A model generated the notes under the pieces. That model was not told the origin of the DNA, searched no databases, and saw only the letters and a list, made by a program, of their open reading frames with translations. This document shows positions 24,118 to 32,038 of a DNA stretch of 32,038 nucleotides, in pieces. The position numbers were made by a program, and so were the translations under genes. This DNA comes from an uncultured Pelagibacteraceae bacterium (GTDB lineage: Bacteria > Pseudomonadota > Alphaproteobacteria > Pelagibacterales > Pelagibacteraceae): contig CACIJY010000008.1 of NCBI GenBank assembly GCA_902587095.1, positions 1-32,038 of the forward strand. Reading direction: 5' to 3'. Numbering within the stretch: the first letter of the stretch is position 1; each line of letters opens with the position of its first letter.

Positions 24118-24616
24118 TTGGAAATTCTTTAATTAAATAATTACTACCTTTTAGAACATATGGAAAGCTATAAGAATGGTCAAGATTTATCGGCCATTTT
24201 TTATGATTATAAATAATGTCAATTGTAGCAAAAATACATACAGAAATTACATATGCTCTTAGGAAACCAAAGAAAAAACCAAATATCTTATCTAACATTC
24301 CTATTCCAGAGTAACTTACCGCTCTACCGATTCCCTTGTTTATCATCAAAATTATAAAAAGTATAATCACAAAAGTTGATACTCCTAAAGCAATATCTAA
24401 AACATATTCATTATCAATTATACCATCTACAAAGGGTTTAGTTTTTGGAAAAATAAATAAGGTTAAAACATATGCTAATAACCATTTGCTTGCAGATAAT
24501 AAACTAAAAACAAAACCTTTAGATGTGCACTTAATTAAAGATAAAACTATCAATACAATGAAGATCAAATCAAAAATTAATACTTTATTTAATATTTCTA
24601 AAATTTGATCAGTCAT
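24071..24616 (-). CDS. cvpA: CvpA family inner-membrane protein
   Basis: A 181-aa membrane protein with four hydrophobic segments, required for colicin V production in E. coli and placed upstream of purF in many bacteria, as here. VLIVLSLIKCTSKGFVFSLL and the SYSGIGMLDKIFGFFFGFLR segment (RxxGxxDRxxGxxFG-like motif) match the family. It overlaps purF by 47 bases and the RND gene by 8 bases, so the three are translated from one transcript. Confidence 0.92.
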   Translation of the reverse strand: MTDQILEILNKVLIFDLIFIVLIVLSLIKCTSKGFVFSLLSASKWLLAYVLTLFIFPKTKPFVDGIIDNEYVLDIALGVSTFVIILFIILMINKGIGRAVSYSGIGMLDKIFGFFFGFLRAYVISVCIFATIDIIYNHKKWPINLDHSYSFPYVLKGSNYLIKEFPNEKDYRDTKEKVQEL

Positions 24617-27014
24617 TTATTTTAATGCCAAAAGGCTTTATTAAAATAATTAGACTTGGCAGCAAAGTCAAAACAAGTATCATTGCAAGCAACATTGCTA
24701 TACCTGTGAAAATTCCAAAATATATAGTTGGAATAAAATTTGACAAAACGAGTATTGAAAAACCAAAAACTATAGTAATTGAAGTATTTAATATTGCTAT
24801 ACCTACTGTTGAGTGACAAGTATTAATAACTTCATTATAATTACTATTTTTTTTATATTCCTCTATAAATCTGTAAATATAGTGAATACTATTATCAACA
24901 GCAATACCGATTGTTATTGCTGCAATTGTTATTGTCATCATATCTAATGGAATATTTAACAGTCCAATTAAACCTAAAATAGCGAAAGCTGCTATAAAAT
25001 TTGGGATTACTCCAATTAAGGATATTTTTATATTTCTAAATAAAATTAAAAACATTAAAAAAATACCAAGCATTACTAATCCAAGTGTTAAAATTTGCGA
25101 TTTAAATAAACTTTGTAATAAATTATTAAATAAAATTAATACTCCGCCAAGCTTAAAACTTTCATTTTTTAGACCAATTTCACTTTTAAGTTCTGAGTTA
25201 ATTTTATTTATTAACTGGTTTCTTCTTAAATTTTCAGACGAGTCTTTAATTCTTAAATTTATTCTAGCCTCATTACTTTTCACTGAGATATAGGGATCAA
25301 CAATCTCTTTTTTAATTGTTTCTGGAAGTTTACTATATAGAACTCCCATTTCTAGTGTACCAAGTTCCTTGTCATTATTAAGTTTAGTTGCTATTTCTAT
25401 AATTGAATAGAAAGATAAAACTTTACCTACATAATCTAATTTTTCTAAATATAAATGAACATTTTTTATTCGATCAATTTTATCTTTAGTAAACCAATAT
25501 TTACTCTGGTCGTCTTCATTGCTTTCCTCATCCCAATCTTCAAATTGATCTTCTTCTTCACTTACTACCTCTATCTCTTCATTATCAAATTTGAGAATTA
25601 TATTTAGTGGTGTTGTTCCCCCTAATTTTTCATCGATGAGTTTCATACCTTTATAAATTTCCGTATCTTTGCTAAAATAATTAATGAAACTGTTTTCAAC
25701 TTTTAATTTTGAAATTCCAAATATACTTAAGATAATTAAAATTATAGATACATATAAAATCAATTTTACGTTATTTACGGAATATTTTGAAAGTGCGTTT
25801 GTAAATAATGAAAATGACTTTTCCTCAACCTCAACTTTCTGATAGTCAAAAATATTTAGTAGTGTTGGTAGGAGAGAAAACGTGACTATAAAAGAAGTTA
25901 ACAATCCAAATGACATCATAAGACCAAAATCAATAATTGGTTTAATTTCGCTAAATATCAAAGATAGAAATGCACACATAGTGGTTAGAACAGTATAAAT
26001 AATTGGCCAAACCATTTTTTCTGTAGTTAATGTAATAATTTTAAATAAAGATAAATTTGGAAATTCTTTCCTTAATTGTAGAAATCTTGTACTCATATGA
26101 ATATTCATTGCCATAGTTAATATCAACATTAATGCAATAAAGTTTGAAGAGATCACTGTCACTTTCCAATTCATTATTCCTAAAAATCCAGACATAATTA
26201 AAACTGAAAAAAAACAACTACTAATAGGTATAAAAATCCAAATTAATTTTCTAAAAACATACCATAAAGTAAATACGATAAATAAAAATACTCCAAAACC
26301 GAAGACGATTATATCATTCTTTATAAAAGTCATCATATCGTCAGCAATCATAGGGATCCCACCTAAATGAATTTTTCCAACATCTTCAAATGATTTTATA
26401 ATTTCTCTTATTTCAATTATATTTTGGTGTCTTTCTTTTTTTAAAGAATCTTTATAATCCTCAATTTCTTTTTTATTATCAAAAGCACTAAACTGAGGTT
26501 TTTCTTTTTCTTTTATATTTACAATTATTCCAGTTGTTTTTGCGTCCTCACTTATAACAAAGTTTTTAAATACGGGGCTGTTTAAAATTTCCTGAAAACC
26601 TCTATCTCTATCAATATTTTCGTCTTTTAAAGTTCTAAAATTTTTAATTCTATCCATTAAAGGCTCATCGGAACTATCAAGTAGTGGAATATCTAAAATT
26701 GTAATTACATTATGAACCCAACTTAAACTTTGAATTTTATATTTAAGACTTAGAATATTATTAATAGTGTTTTCAGAAGTTATTTTTTCTTTTGGTGTTA
26801 GTGTTAAGACTAAATATTCTTTCGCACCAAATTTTTCATTGATTTCATTTAAATATTTGAGATCTGGATCTCCTTCAATTAATAAAGTCTCTGAAGAAGC
26901 GTCTAATCTAAAATCTTTAGATTGATAACCAAAAAATACAGCTATCAGTATTAACAACGATAAAATGACTTTGGGTTTACTTAGTATAAAATTTTGATAA
27001 ATTTTAGAGATCAT
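24609..27014 (-). CDS. RND/MMPL-superfamily exporter (COG1033-like)
   Basis: An 801-aa protein with two repeats, each one transmembrane helix, a large extracytoplasmic loop and five further helices. Seen motifs: LRLDASSETLLIEGDPDLKY-like N-terminal loop start (FRLDASSETLL), AIDNSIHY-equivalent AVDNSIHYIYRF in the second repeat, and GVIPNFIAAFAILGLIG. The second loop contains a highly acidic stretch at about residues 475-508 (EEEDQFEDWDEESNEDD), unusual for the family. COG1033 members are linked to lipid or hopanoid export or to unknown hydrophobic cargo; no accessory gene identifies the cargo here. It overlaps cvpA by 8 bases and is 25 bases after dnaB. Confidence 0.88.
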   Translation of the reverse strand: MISKIYQNFILSKPKVILSLLILIAVFFGYQSKDFRLDASSETLLIEGDPDLKYLNEINEKFGAKEYLVLTLTPKEKITSENTINNILSLKYKIQSLSWVHNVITILDIPLLDSSDEPLMDRIKNFRTLKDENIDRDRGFQEILNSPVFKNFVISEDAKTTGIIVNIKEKEKPQFSAFDNKKEIEDYKDSLKKERHQNIIEIREIIKSFEDVGKIHLGGIPMIADDMMTFIKNDIIVFGFGVFLFIVFTLWYVFRKLIWIFIPISSCFFSVLIMSGFLGIMNWKVTVISSNFIALMLILTMAMNIHMSTRFLQLRKEFPNLSLFKIITLTTEKMVWPIIYTVLTTMCAFLSLIFSEIKPIIDFGLMMSFGLLTSFIVTFSLLPTLLNIFDYQKVEVEEKSFSLFTNALSKYSVNNVKLILYVSIILIILSIFGISKLKVENSFINYFSKDTEIYKGMKLIDEKLGGTTPLNIILKFDNEEIEVVSEEEDQFEDWDEESNEDDQSKYWFTKDKIDRIKNVHLYLEKLDYVGKVLSFYSIIEIATKLNNDKELGTLEMGVLYSKLPETIKKEIVDPYISVKSNEARINLRIKDSSENLRRNQLINKINSELKSEIGLKNESFKLGGVLILFNNLLQSLFKSQILTLGLVMLGIFLMFLILFRNIKISLIGVIPNFIAAFAILGLIGLLNIPLDMMTITIAAITIGIAVDNSIHYIYRFIEEYKKNSNYNEVINTCHSTVGIAILNTSITIVFGFSILVLSNFIPTIYFGIFTGIAMLLAMILVLTLLPSLIILIKPFGIKIND

Positions 27015-27039
27015 TTGACTGCAAATATACTATTTTATA

Positions 27040-28461
27040 TTAATTATTTACAGCATCTTTAAATTTAGTAAACATTTCCTCAAATTCTAACATTACATTT
27101 CCTGTTGGACCATGTCTTTGTTTACCAATTATTAATTCTGCAAGATGAGATACTTCATTCATTTTAGCTTGCCATTCAGCATGTTCTACAGTTGCAGGTC
27201 TTGGCTCTTTAGCTTTTAAATAATAAGACTCTCTATACACAAACATTACAACGTCCGCATCTTGTTCAATCGAGCCAGATTCTCTTAAGTCTGATAGAAG
27301 AGGTTTTTTGTCATCTCTTTGCTCTACTGCTCTAGATAGCTGAGATAGCGCTAGCACTGGAACAGAAAGCTCCTTAGCAAGCGCTTTCAAACCTTGAGTA
27401 ATTTCAGATATTTCTTGAACCCTGCCTTCCTTTAAAGCAAAAGATGCCCTCATTAGCTGTATATAATCTATTACGATCATATCTAATCCGTAAAGCCTTT
27501 TGATACGTCTTGCTCTATTAGATAAAGCCGCAACACTTATGGCTGGTGTTTCATCTATATAAAGAGGTAATTCAGAAATATTTTTCGAAGTTTCTATAAA
27601 TTGTTCAAATTGTTCTTCAGAAATTTTACCTCTTCTAATATCATTTGATTTTATTCTTGATTGTTCAGCGAGTATTCTAGTTGATAACTGTTCAGACGAC
27701 ATTTCAAGAGAGAAGAAAGCAATTGAACCTTTTTTACCAGTTTCTTGAATTTTTTTTGCTGCATTGAATGCTATATTAGTAGCCAAAGCAGTTTTACCCA
27801 TTGATGGTCTACCTGCAATTATAATTAAATCTGATTTATGCAAACCACCCAACCTGTCATCCAAATCTCTTAATCCAGTTGGTACACCAACAATTCCTTC
27901 CTCATTTTTATAAGCACTAGATGCCATATCTATAGTTTGTTTTACAGCATCGTCGAACTTTATTAGTGAAGAATTAAAGGATCCTTTTTCAGCTAGGTCA
28001 TATAGAACTTTTTCAGAATCCTCAATAATTGATTTACCACTTACATTAAGATCACTTATTTTAGCACTATCAATTATATTTTCAGAAATTTTAATCAATT
28101 GTCTTCTAACATACATATCATAAATTATTTTGGAATATTCAATTGATTGTCGAGAAGATGTTGCAAATTTCGTAATTTTAATTAGATATTCAGGAATATT
28201 AATATCATCATTTTCATTTTCAAAATAACTTTTCAAGGTTATAGGGTTGGCTAGCAGCCCTTTATAAATTAAATTATTTATTGCTGAATATATTTTTTGG
28301 TGCAAAGGATCATAAAAATTATTTTCTGATATAATTATACTGCTTATATCATCAAGTATTTCATTTGAAGTCAAAACAGATCCGATGACCGCTTGCTCTG
28401 CTTCAATATTATTCGGAAGCTCTTTAATAGTATTTGAAACTAGGGATAAATTTTTATTCAC
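27040..28461 (-). CDS. dnaB: Replicative DNA helicase
   Basis: DnaB is the hexameric 5'-3' helicase at the replication fork. The 473-aa sequence has an N-terminal collar domain (EAEQAVIGSVL at 20-30), the linker, and the RecA-like C-terminal domain: Walker A GRPSMGKT (217-224), the SLEMS block (251-255), Walker B LDMIVIDYIQL (326-336), LSQLSRAVEQR and the arginine-finger region KQRHGPTG. There is no intein. It follows rplI by 76 bases on the same strand, the common rpsF-rpsR-rplI-dnaB order. Confidence 0.98.
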   Translation of the reverse strand: MNKNLSLVSNTIKELPNNIEAEQAVIGSVLTSNEILDDISSIIISENNFYDPLHQKIYSAINNLIYKGLLANPITLKSYFENENDDINIPEYLIKITKFATSSRQSIEYSKIIYDMYVRRQLIKISENIIDSAKISDLNVSGKSIIEDSEKVLYDLAEKGSFNSSLIKFDDAVKQTIDMASSAYKNEEGIVGVPTGLRDLDDRLGGLHKSDLIIIAGRPSMGKTALATNIAFNAAKKIQETGKKGSIAFFSLEMSSEQLSTRILAEQSRIKSNDIRRGKISEEQFEQFIETSKNISELPLYIDETPAISVAALSNRARRIKRLYGLDMIVIDYIQLMRASFALKEGRVQEISEITQGLKALAKELSVPVLALSQLSRAVEQRDDKKPLLSDLRESGSIEQDADVVMFVYRESYYLKAKEPRPATVEHAEWQAKMNEVSHLAELIIGKQRHGPTGNVMLEFEEMFTKFKDAVNN

Positions 28462-28537
28462 ACCCTAGGATACATATTTCAGTAATTTAAAAAAAGGGTT
28501 TATTAAATTTTATTTTGCTGGGGAAAAAAATGTATAA

Positions 28538-28996
28538 TTACTTACTTGCTTCCAAACTTTCTACTTGAATCTTGATTTCAGCTTGAACTTCTGAGTGAAG
28601 ATCAATTTTTACTTTAAAAATACCTATGGATTTAATTTCTTTTAAGGGTTGTATCAACGAGGGTTTAATCTCAATTTTTTGATTTTCGAAAATGAGTTTT
28701 GATATCTCTGTGGGTTTTATAGATCCATATAAATCTTTATTTTCTGTAACTAATTTTTTAACCGAAATTATTTTACCATGAATTTTTTCCATTATTTGTT
28801 TAGCTGATTTCTTTTTTTCTTGATCTTTTTTACTTAGCTCAACTTTTATTTTATCTACTTGTTTGATATTTTCTTTAGAGGCATAAAGTGCTTTCTGATT
28901 TGCTATTAGAAAGTTTCTAGCAAAACCTCTTTTCACGTCAATTACTTCACCTATGGAGCCAATTTTTTTCAAGTTTTCAAGCAATATTACTTTCAT
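28538..28996 (-). CDS. rplI: 50S ribosomal protein L9
   Basis: L9 is a two-domain protein of the large subunit. The 152-aa sequence begins MKVILLENLKKIGSIGEVIDVKRGFARNFL-like (signature GxxGxxxxVxxGYxRNxL, here with F instead of Y), has the long connecting helix rich in K/E, and a C-terminal domain. The ATG is three bases after the rpsR stop. Length is normal. Confidence 0.97.
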   Translation of the reverse strand: MKVILLENLKKIGSIGEVIDVKRGFARNFLIANQKALYASKENIKQVDKIKVELSKKDQEKKKSAKQIMEKIHGKIISVKKLVTENKDLYGSIKPTEISKLIFENQKIEIKPSLIQPLKEIKSIGIFKVKIDLHSEVQAEIKIQVESLEASK

Positions 28997-28999
28997 AAT

Positions 29000-29272
29000 T
29001 TATATTAAAGCTAAATTTCTAGCTCTTTTAATTGATAAAGAAAGTTCTCTTTGTTTTTTTTGAGATACATTTGTTATTCTCGATGGCAATATTTTTCCGT
29101 TTTCTGAAACATATCTTTTTAATAACTTGATATTTTTGTAATCAACAATTGGTGCACCTTTTGATGATAACGGACAAACTTTTTTGAACTTATATTTATT
29201 TGGTTGAAATATACTTAATTTAGAAAAGTTACTAGATTTATTTTTTTTCAAATTACTTTTTTTATTTTTCAC
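29000..29272 (-). CDS. rpsR: 30S ribosomal protein S18
   Basis: S18 pairs with S6 on the small-subunit platform. The conserved core is [37 protein letters not shown], and a C-terminal [20 protein letters not shown] set the start at GTG 29272, seven bases after AGGAG, giving 90 aa and an 11-base overlap with rpsF. An ATG at 29314 would add 14 residues that overlap rpsF by 53 bases and match nothing in S18. The K/N-rich N-terminus before the core is typical of this family in SAR11-like genomes. Confidence 0.95.
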   Translation of the reverse strand: MKNKKSNLKKNKSSNFSKLSIFQPNKYKFKKVCPLSSKGAPIVDYKNIKLLKRYVSENGKILPSRITNVSQKKQRELSLSIKRARNLALI

Positions 29273-29600
29273 TAGTTTTCTCCTCTTTTGAAAAATAATT
29301 AGTTTTAAGGTCAAATTTTTTGACTTTAACAGTTAAAAATCTCAATAAATTTTTGTCTAATTTTTCATTTTTTTCAAGTTCTTTAATTAATGAGCCTTCA
29401 CACTTTATCTTAAAATGTATATAGTTACCCTTCTTATTCTTCTTAATTAAATAAGACAAATTCATCAGACCCCAATCTTGTGTTTGAACGATATTTCCAC
29501 TGTTTTTTTCAATAATATCAGAATATTTTTCCTTAATTTGTTTAATCTGAGATGCAGATGTGTCTTGCCTAGTTATAATTGTGTGTTCGTAATTACTCAT
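29262..29600 (-). CDS. rpsF: 30S ribosomal protein S6
   Basis: S6 binds S18 on the 30S platform. The 112-aa sequence begins [19 protein letters not shown] and contains [20 protein letters not shown], the usual S6 core; the C-terminal tail is lysine-rich. It is first of the rpsF-rpsR-rplI-dnaB series and faces the fab genes across a 76-bp divergent promoter region. Confidence 0.97.
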   Translation of the reverse strand: MSNYEHTIITRQDTSASQIKQIKEKYSDIIEKNSGNIVQTQDWGLMNLSYLIKKNKKGNYIHFKIKCEGSLIKELEKNEKLDKNLLRFLTVKVKKFDLKTNYFSKEEKTSEK

Positions 29601-29630
29601 TATTAATTTTATTATAAAAAAAATTGATAT

Positions 29631-29661
29631 ACTATTATAATAGTTTTAATACAAGAGTTAA
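29631..29661 (-). promoter_or_regulatory. Candidate rpsF promoter containing a palindromic -10 element
   Basis: On the minus strand TTAACT (29661-29656), a 16-base spacer and TATAAT (29639-29634) form a sigma-70-like promoter 34 bases before the rpsF start. The -10 lies in the perfect 14-bp palindrome ACTATTATAATAGT (29631-29644), which also offers TATAAT on the plus strand (29636-29641), 36 bases before fabD. The plus-strand copy has no convincing -35 element. Confidence 0.5.
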
Positions 29662-29676
29662 TAATAAAAAAAATAA

Positions 29677-30603
29677 ATGTTTTCTGTAGTTTTTCCAGGC
29701 CAAGGATCTCAAAAAATAGGCATGGCTAAAGAATTTTTTGATAAATTTGAAATAGTCAAAAAATTATTTCAAGAAGCAGACGATATACTTAATCTATCAA
29801 TTTCTAAAATCATTTTTGAGGGTCCAGAAAGTAAATTAAATCTTACAGAAAATACTCAGCCCGCAATCTTTTTAACTAGTTATGCAATCTTTAAAGTAGC
29901 ACAAAAAGAATTTGGAATAAATTTAGAAAACGCACAATACATAGCTGGACATTCTTTGGGAGAATATTCAGCTTTATGTTGTTATGGAGCTTTAAAATTT
30001 GAAGATACGATAAAAATTCTAAAGAAAAGGGGCAAGTTTATGCAAGAAGCAATTCCAGCTAACGACGGCGGTATGTTAGCTATTTTAGGCTCAGAGAAAA
30101 AAATAATTGAGAATATTATCAATGATAAAAACCATGATTGCTTTATTGCTAATGATAATTCCCCTCAACAAATTGTAGTAAGTGGTTTAAAAAAGAACTT
30201 AGAATTATTTTCAGAAGAATTAAATAAATCTAAAATTAAAAATATTAAGCTCAATGTAAGCGCGCCTTTTCATTGCAATCTAATGAAAAGTGCTACTGAA
30301 AATATGAGAGAGAGTATAAATAATTTAGAATTTAAAGAGATTAAAAATCCCATAATTTCAAATTATTCTGCTAATCCATCAGTTTCAGAGTCAGAAATAA
30401 AAAAGTTGCTAATATCCCAAATAGAGGGAAGAGTAAGATGGTTAGAAAGTATTGAATTTACTATTAGTAAAGGCACTAAAAATTTTATAGAAATTGGACC
30501 TGGAAAAGTGTTATCTGGATTAATAAAAAGAATCAATAAAAATGTTAACATTAAATCAATTAATAATGAGGAAGATATAAAAGAAATAAAAGGCAATGTT
30601 TAA
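29677..30603 (+). CDS. fabD: Malonyl-CoA:ACP transacylase
   Basis: FabD loads malonyl groups on ACP for type II fatty-acid synthesis. The 308-aa sequence has PGQGSQ (7-12), the nucleophile S93 in GHSLGEYSAL, the catalytic H199 (SAPFHC), and the C-terminal FIEIGPGKVLSGLIKRI. The start ATG follows an A/T-rich leader. It overlaps fabG by 8 bases, giving the usual fabD-fabG-acpP order. Confidence 0.97.
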   Translation: MFSVVFPGQGSQKIGMAKEFFDKFEIVKKLFQEADDILNLSISKIIFEGPESKLNLTENTQPAIFLTSYAIFKVAQKEFGINLENAQYIAGHSLGEYSALCCYGALKFEDTIKILKKRGKFMQEAIPANDGGMLAILGSEKKIIENIINDKNHDCFIANDNSPQQIVVSGLKKNLELFSEELNKSKIKNIKLNVSAPFHCNLMKSATENMRESINNLEFKEIKNPIISNYSANPSVSESEIKKLLISQIEGRVRWLESIEFTISKGTKNFIEIGPGKVLSGLIKRINKNVNIKSINNEEDIKEIKGNV

Positions 30604-31333
30604 TTTAAAAAATAAAAAAGTAATTGTCACTGGGGCGACAGGGGGTATTGGCAACTCAATTATAAAATCATTTGTCCAAAATGAAGCAAGAGTTTTAGCT
30701 ACAGGTACAAATGAAGAAAAATTAAAATCTTTAAAAAGTACCTATGATAATGTTCTGATAAAAAAATTTGATATTTCAAAACATAATGAAATAGAAAATT
30801 TTATTGAGGAGGCGACCGATATATTGAACGGTAATCCAGACGTTTTAGTTAATAACGCTGGAATTACGAGAGATAATCTTTCTTTAAGAATGACTAGCAA
30901 GGAGTGGAATGAAGTTTTAAATTTAAATTTAACATCAACCTTTCTATTATGTAAATTTTCTCTAAAAAAAATGTTGAAAAATAAATTTGGGAAAATAGTA
31001 AATATTACATCTGTTGTAGGCCACACTGGAAATGTTGGACAAGCAAATTATGCAGCCTCTAAGTCTGGCATAATAGGATTTTCAAAGAGTTTAGCTCTAG
31101 AATACGCAAAAAAAAATATAAATATAAATTGCATATCGCCTGGCTTTATTCAAACTCAGATGACAGATAAGATTGATGCAAAATTTAAAGAAACTATAAT
31201 TTCAAAAATACCCTCAAATCGCCTAGGATCTACCGAAGATGTAGCTAATGCTGTAATATTTTTATCCTCAGATTTAGCCAATTATATCACCGGAGAAACA
31301 ATTCATGTCAATGGAGGCATGTATTTAGGTTGA
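30596..31333 (+). CDS. fabG: 3-oxoacyl-ACP reductase
   Basis: FabG reduces 3-ketoacyl-ACP with NADPH. The 245-aa SDR has TGATGGIG (12-19), NNAG (86-89), the catalytic S139, Y152 and K156 (NYAASKSG), and the C-terminal [12 protein letters not shown] typical of FabG. It overlaps fabD by 8 bases. Its TGA stop lies inside a TTGACA element that may be the -35 of the acpP promoter. Confidence 0.97.
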   Translation: MFNLKNKKVIVTGATGGIGNSIIKSFVQNEARVLATGTNEEKLKSLKSTYDNVLIKKFDISKHNEIENFIEEATDILNGNPDVLVNNAGITRDNLSLRMTSKEWNEVLNLNLTSTFLLCKFSLKKMLKNKFGKIVNITSVVGHTGNVGQANYAASKSGIIGFSKSLALEYAKKNININCISPGFIQTQMTDKIDAKFKETIISKIPSNRLGSTEDVANAVIFLSSDLANYITGETIHVNGGMYLG

Positions 31334-31357
31334 CAAAACTTCTAATTTATTTATTAA
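31330..31357 (+). promoter_or_regulatory. Candidate acpP promoter overlapping the fabG stop
   Basis: TTGACA (31330-31335) is a perfect -35 hexamer and overlaps the fabG TGA. After a 16-base spacer comes TATTAA (31352-31357, four of six matches to TATAAT). Transcription would begin near 31364, about 19 bases before the acpP ATG, leaving room for the AAAGGA ribosome-binding site (31371-31376). A private promoter fits the high ACP demand. Confidence 0.55.
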
Positions 31358-31382
31358 GAAAAAATCAAATAAAGGATTCAAT

Positions 31383-31622
31383 ATGGGAGAAGATATTTCG
31401 AGTAAAGTTAAAAAAATTGTTGCTGATCATCTTGGCATAGAGGAAAGTAAAGTTACGGATGAAGCAAGTTTCATTGATGATCTTGGAGCTGATAGCTTAG
31501 ATACTGTTGAATTAGTAATGGCTTTTGAGGAAGAATTTGGTTCTGAAATTTCTGATAGTGAAGCTGAAAAAATTCTAACAGTTGGTGATGCAATAAAATT
31601 TATAGAGACGAAAAGCAATTAA
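31383..31622 (+). CDS. acpP: Acyl carrier protein
   Basis: The 79-aa acidic protein carries growing acyl chains on a phosphopantetheine attached to S38 in the motif [14 protein letters not shown]. Length and charge are typical. The 49-bp gap after fabG holds a likely separate promoter and AAAGGA. The next gene, six bases downstream, is gmk rather than the fabF that usually follows acpP. Confidence 0.98.
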   Translation: MGEDISSKVKKIVADHLGIEESKVTDEASFIDDLGADSLDTVELVMAFEEEFGSEISDSEAEKILTVGDAIKFIETKSN

Positions 31623-31628
31623 AAATAA

Positions 31629-32038
31629 ATGTCCTTAGGTAAAAGGGGAGCGATGATAATACTTTCATCCCCTTCAGGTGCTGGAAAGACTACACTAGTT
31701 AAGTTAATTTCTAATAATAAAAATCTATTTACTTCAGTTTCACACACAACAAGAACACCAAGATCAAATGAAATAAATGGCGTAGACTATTTCTTTGTTA
31801 GTAAAAATGAATTTGAGAAGTTAATTAAAGAAAATCAATTCTTAGAGCATGCTAATGTATTTAACAACTTATATGGCACTACAAAAAAGAATGTTATTGA
31901 TAAATTAAACAAAGGAAAAAATGTTGTATTTGATATTGATTGGCAAGGAACAGAACAAATTATTCGTAGTAAATTAAATTATAAGTTAATTACAATTTTT
32001 ATTTTACCACCGAGTAAATCTGTCTTGCACGAAAGACT
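31629..32038 (+). CDS. gmk: Guanylate kinase, N-terminal part, truncated by window end
   Basis: Guanylate kinase phosphorylates GMP to GDP. The first 136 codons are present in one open frame starting at ATG 31629: [20 protein letters not shown] begins it, with the P-loop SPSGAGKTT (14-22, lysine K20), then [20 protein letters not shown] (the GMP-binding segment) and [12 protein letters not shown], followed by IFILPPS. A second ATG at 31653 is eight codons downstream. It lies six bases after acpP with no terminator. Its product acts directly on the GMP made by GuaA, whose gene opens the window. Confidence 0.95.
   Translation, partial: MSLGKRGAMIILSSPSGAGKTTLVKLISNNKNLFTSVSHTTRTPRSNEINGVDYFFVSKNEFEKLIKENQFLEHANVFNNLYGTTKKNVIDKLNKGKNVVFDIDWQGTEQIIRSKLNYKLITIFILPPSKSVLHER

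Noticed and set aside
24336..24816. Short plus-strand frames opposite cvpA and the RND gene
   Set aside because: Both minus-strand genes have clear family motifs; the plus-strand frames show no start signals or recognisable domains.
29273..29314. N-terminal extension of rpsR from ATG 29314
   Set aside because: It overlaps rpsF by 53 bases and matches nothing in S18, whereas GTG 29272 has an AGGAG at seven-base spacing.
1..32038. CRISPR array, IS element, prophage or tRNA-linked integration site
   Set aside because: No spaced direct repeats, transposase, integrase or tRNA cloverleaf could be seen in any gap.

Overview
The window looks like a piece of a SAR11-type (Pelagibacter-like) marine alphaproteobacterial chromosome. 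Base composition is strongly AT-rich, nearly every base is coding, neighbouring genes overlap or are separated by a few bases, and convergent genes even share stop-codon bases. Gene content fits: a tandem glycine riboswitch in front of gcvT, several EamA transporters, NAD-dependent formate dehydrogenase and a glycine-amidinotransferase-like enzyme. I see no rRNA, tRNA, IS element, prophage or CRISPR array, and no intergenic stretch longer than about 260 bases; the longest holds the riboswitch.

Layout. (1) 1-1876, plus strand: 3' end of guaA, an EamA transporter and a small 2OG-Fe(II) oxygenase-like protein. (2) 1978-6483: two-aptamer glycine riboswitch followed by overlapping gcvT-gcvH-gcvP. 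(3) 6489-10194: five bases after gcvP a membrane-lipid module begins: COG2907 FAD oxidoreductase, DUF1365, CFA-synthase-like methyltransferase and DUF3833 lipoprotein. An SDR gene faces it and a TspO gene diverges from the SDR. (4) 11440-14862: FOXRED1-like FAD oxidoreductase, an unlisted 57-aa membrane ORF, NAD-dependent formate dehydrogenase, an HPP-family membrane protein and a SufU/NifU-like scaffold. (5) 15004-17765: EamA transporter plus glycine amidinotransferase-like gene, facing a 244-aa coiled-coil protein. (6) 17854-29600, minus strand, a long co-directional run: rpsF-rpsR-rplI, dnaB, an RND/MMPL exporter, cvpA-purF, an HD-domain protein, a DUF255 thioredoxin-like protein, EamA and MFS transporters. 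(7) 29677 to the end, plus strand: fabD-fabG-acpP and the 5' part of gmk.

Functional reading. A theme of the first half is glycine and one-carbon metabolism. The glycine cleavage system yields methylene-THF, CO2 and NH3; formate dehydrogenase oxidises C1 units to CO2; an amidinotransferase probably uses glycine or a similar amine; and a SAM-dependent lipid methyltransferase lies directly downstream of the riboswitch-controlled genes. The second half is core replication, translation, purine and fatty-acid machinery. I do not see a clearly new multigene system. The most interesting points are the possible coupling of the glycine riboswitch to the lipid module, the changed active-site residues of the CFA-like enzyme, the small membrane ORF at 12548-12721, and the direct acpP-gmk junction without fabF.
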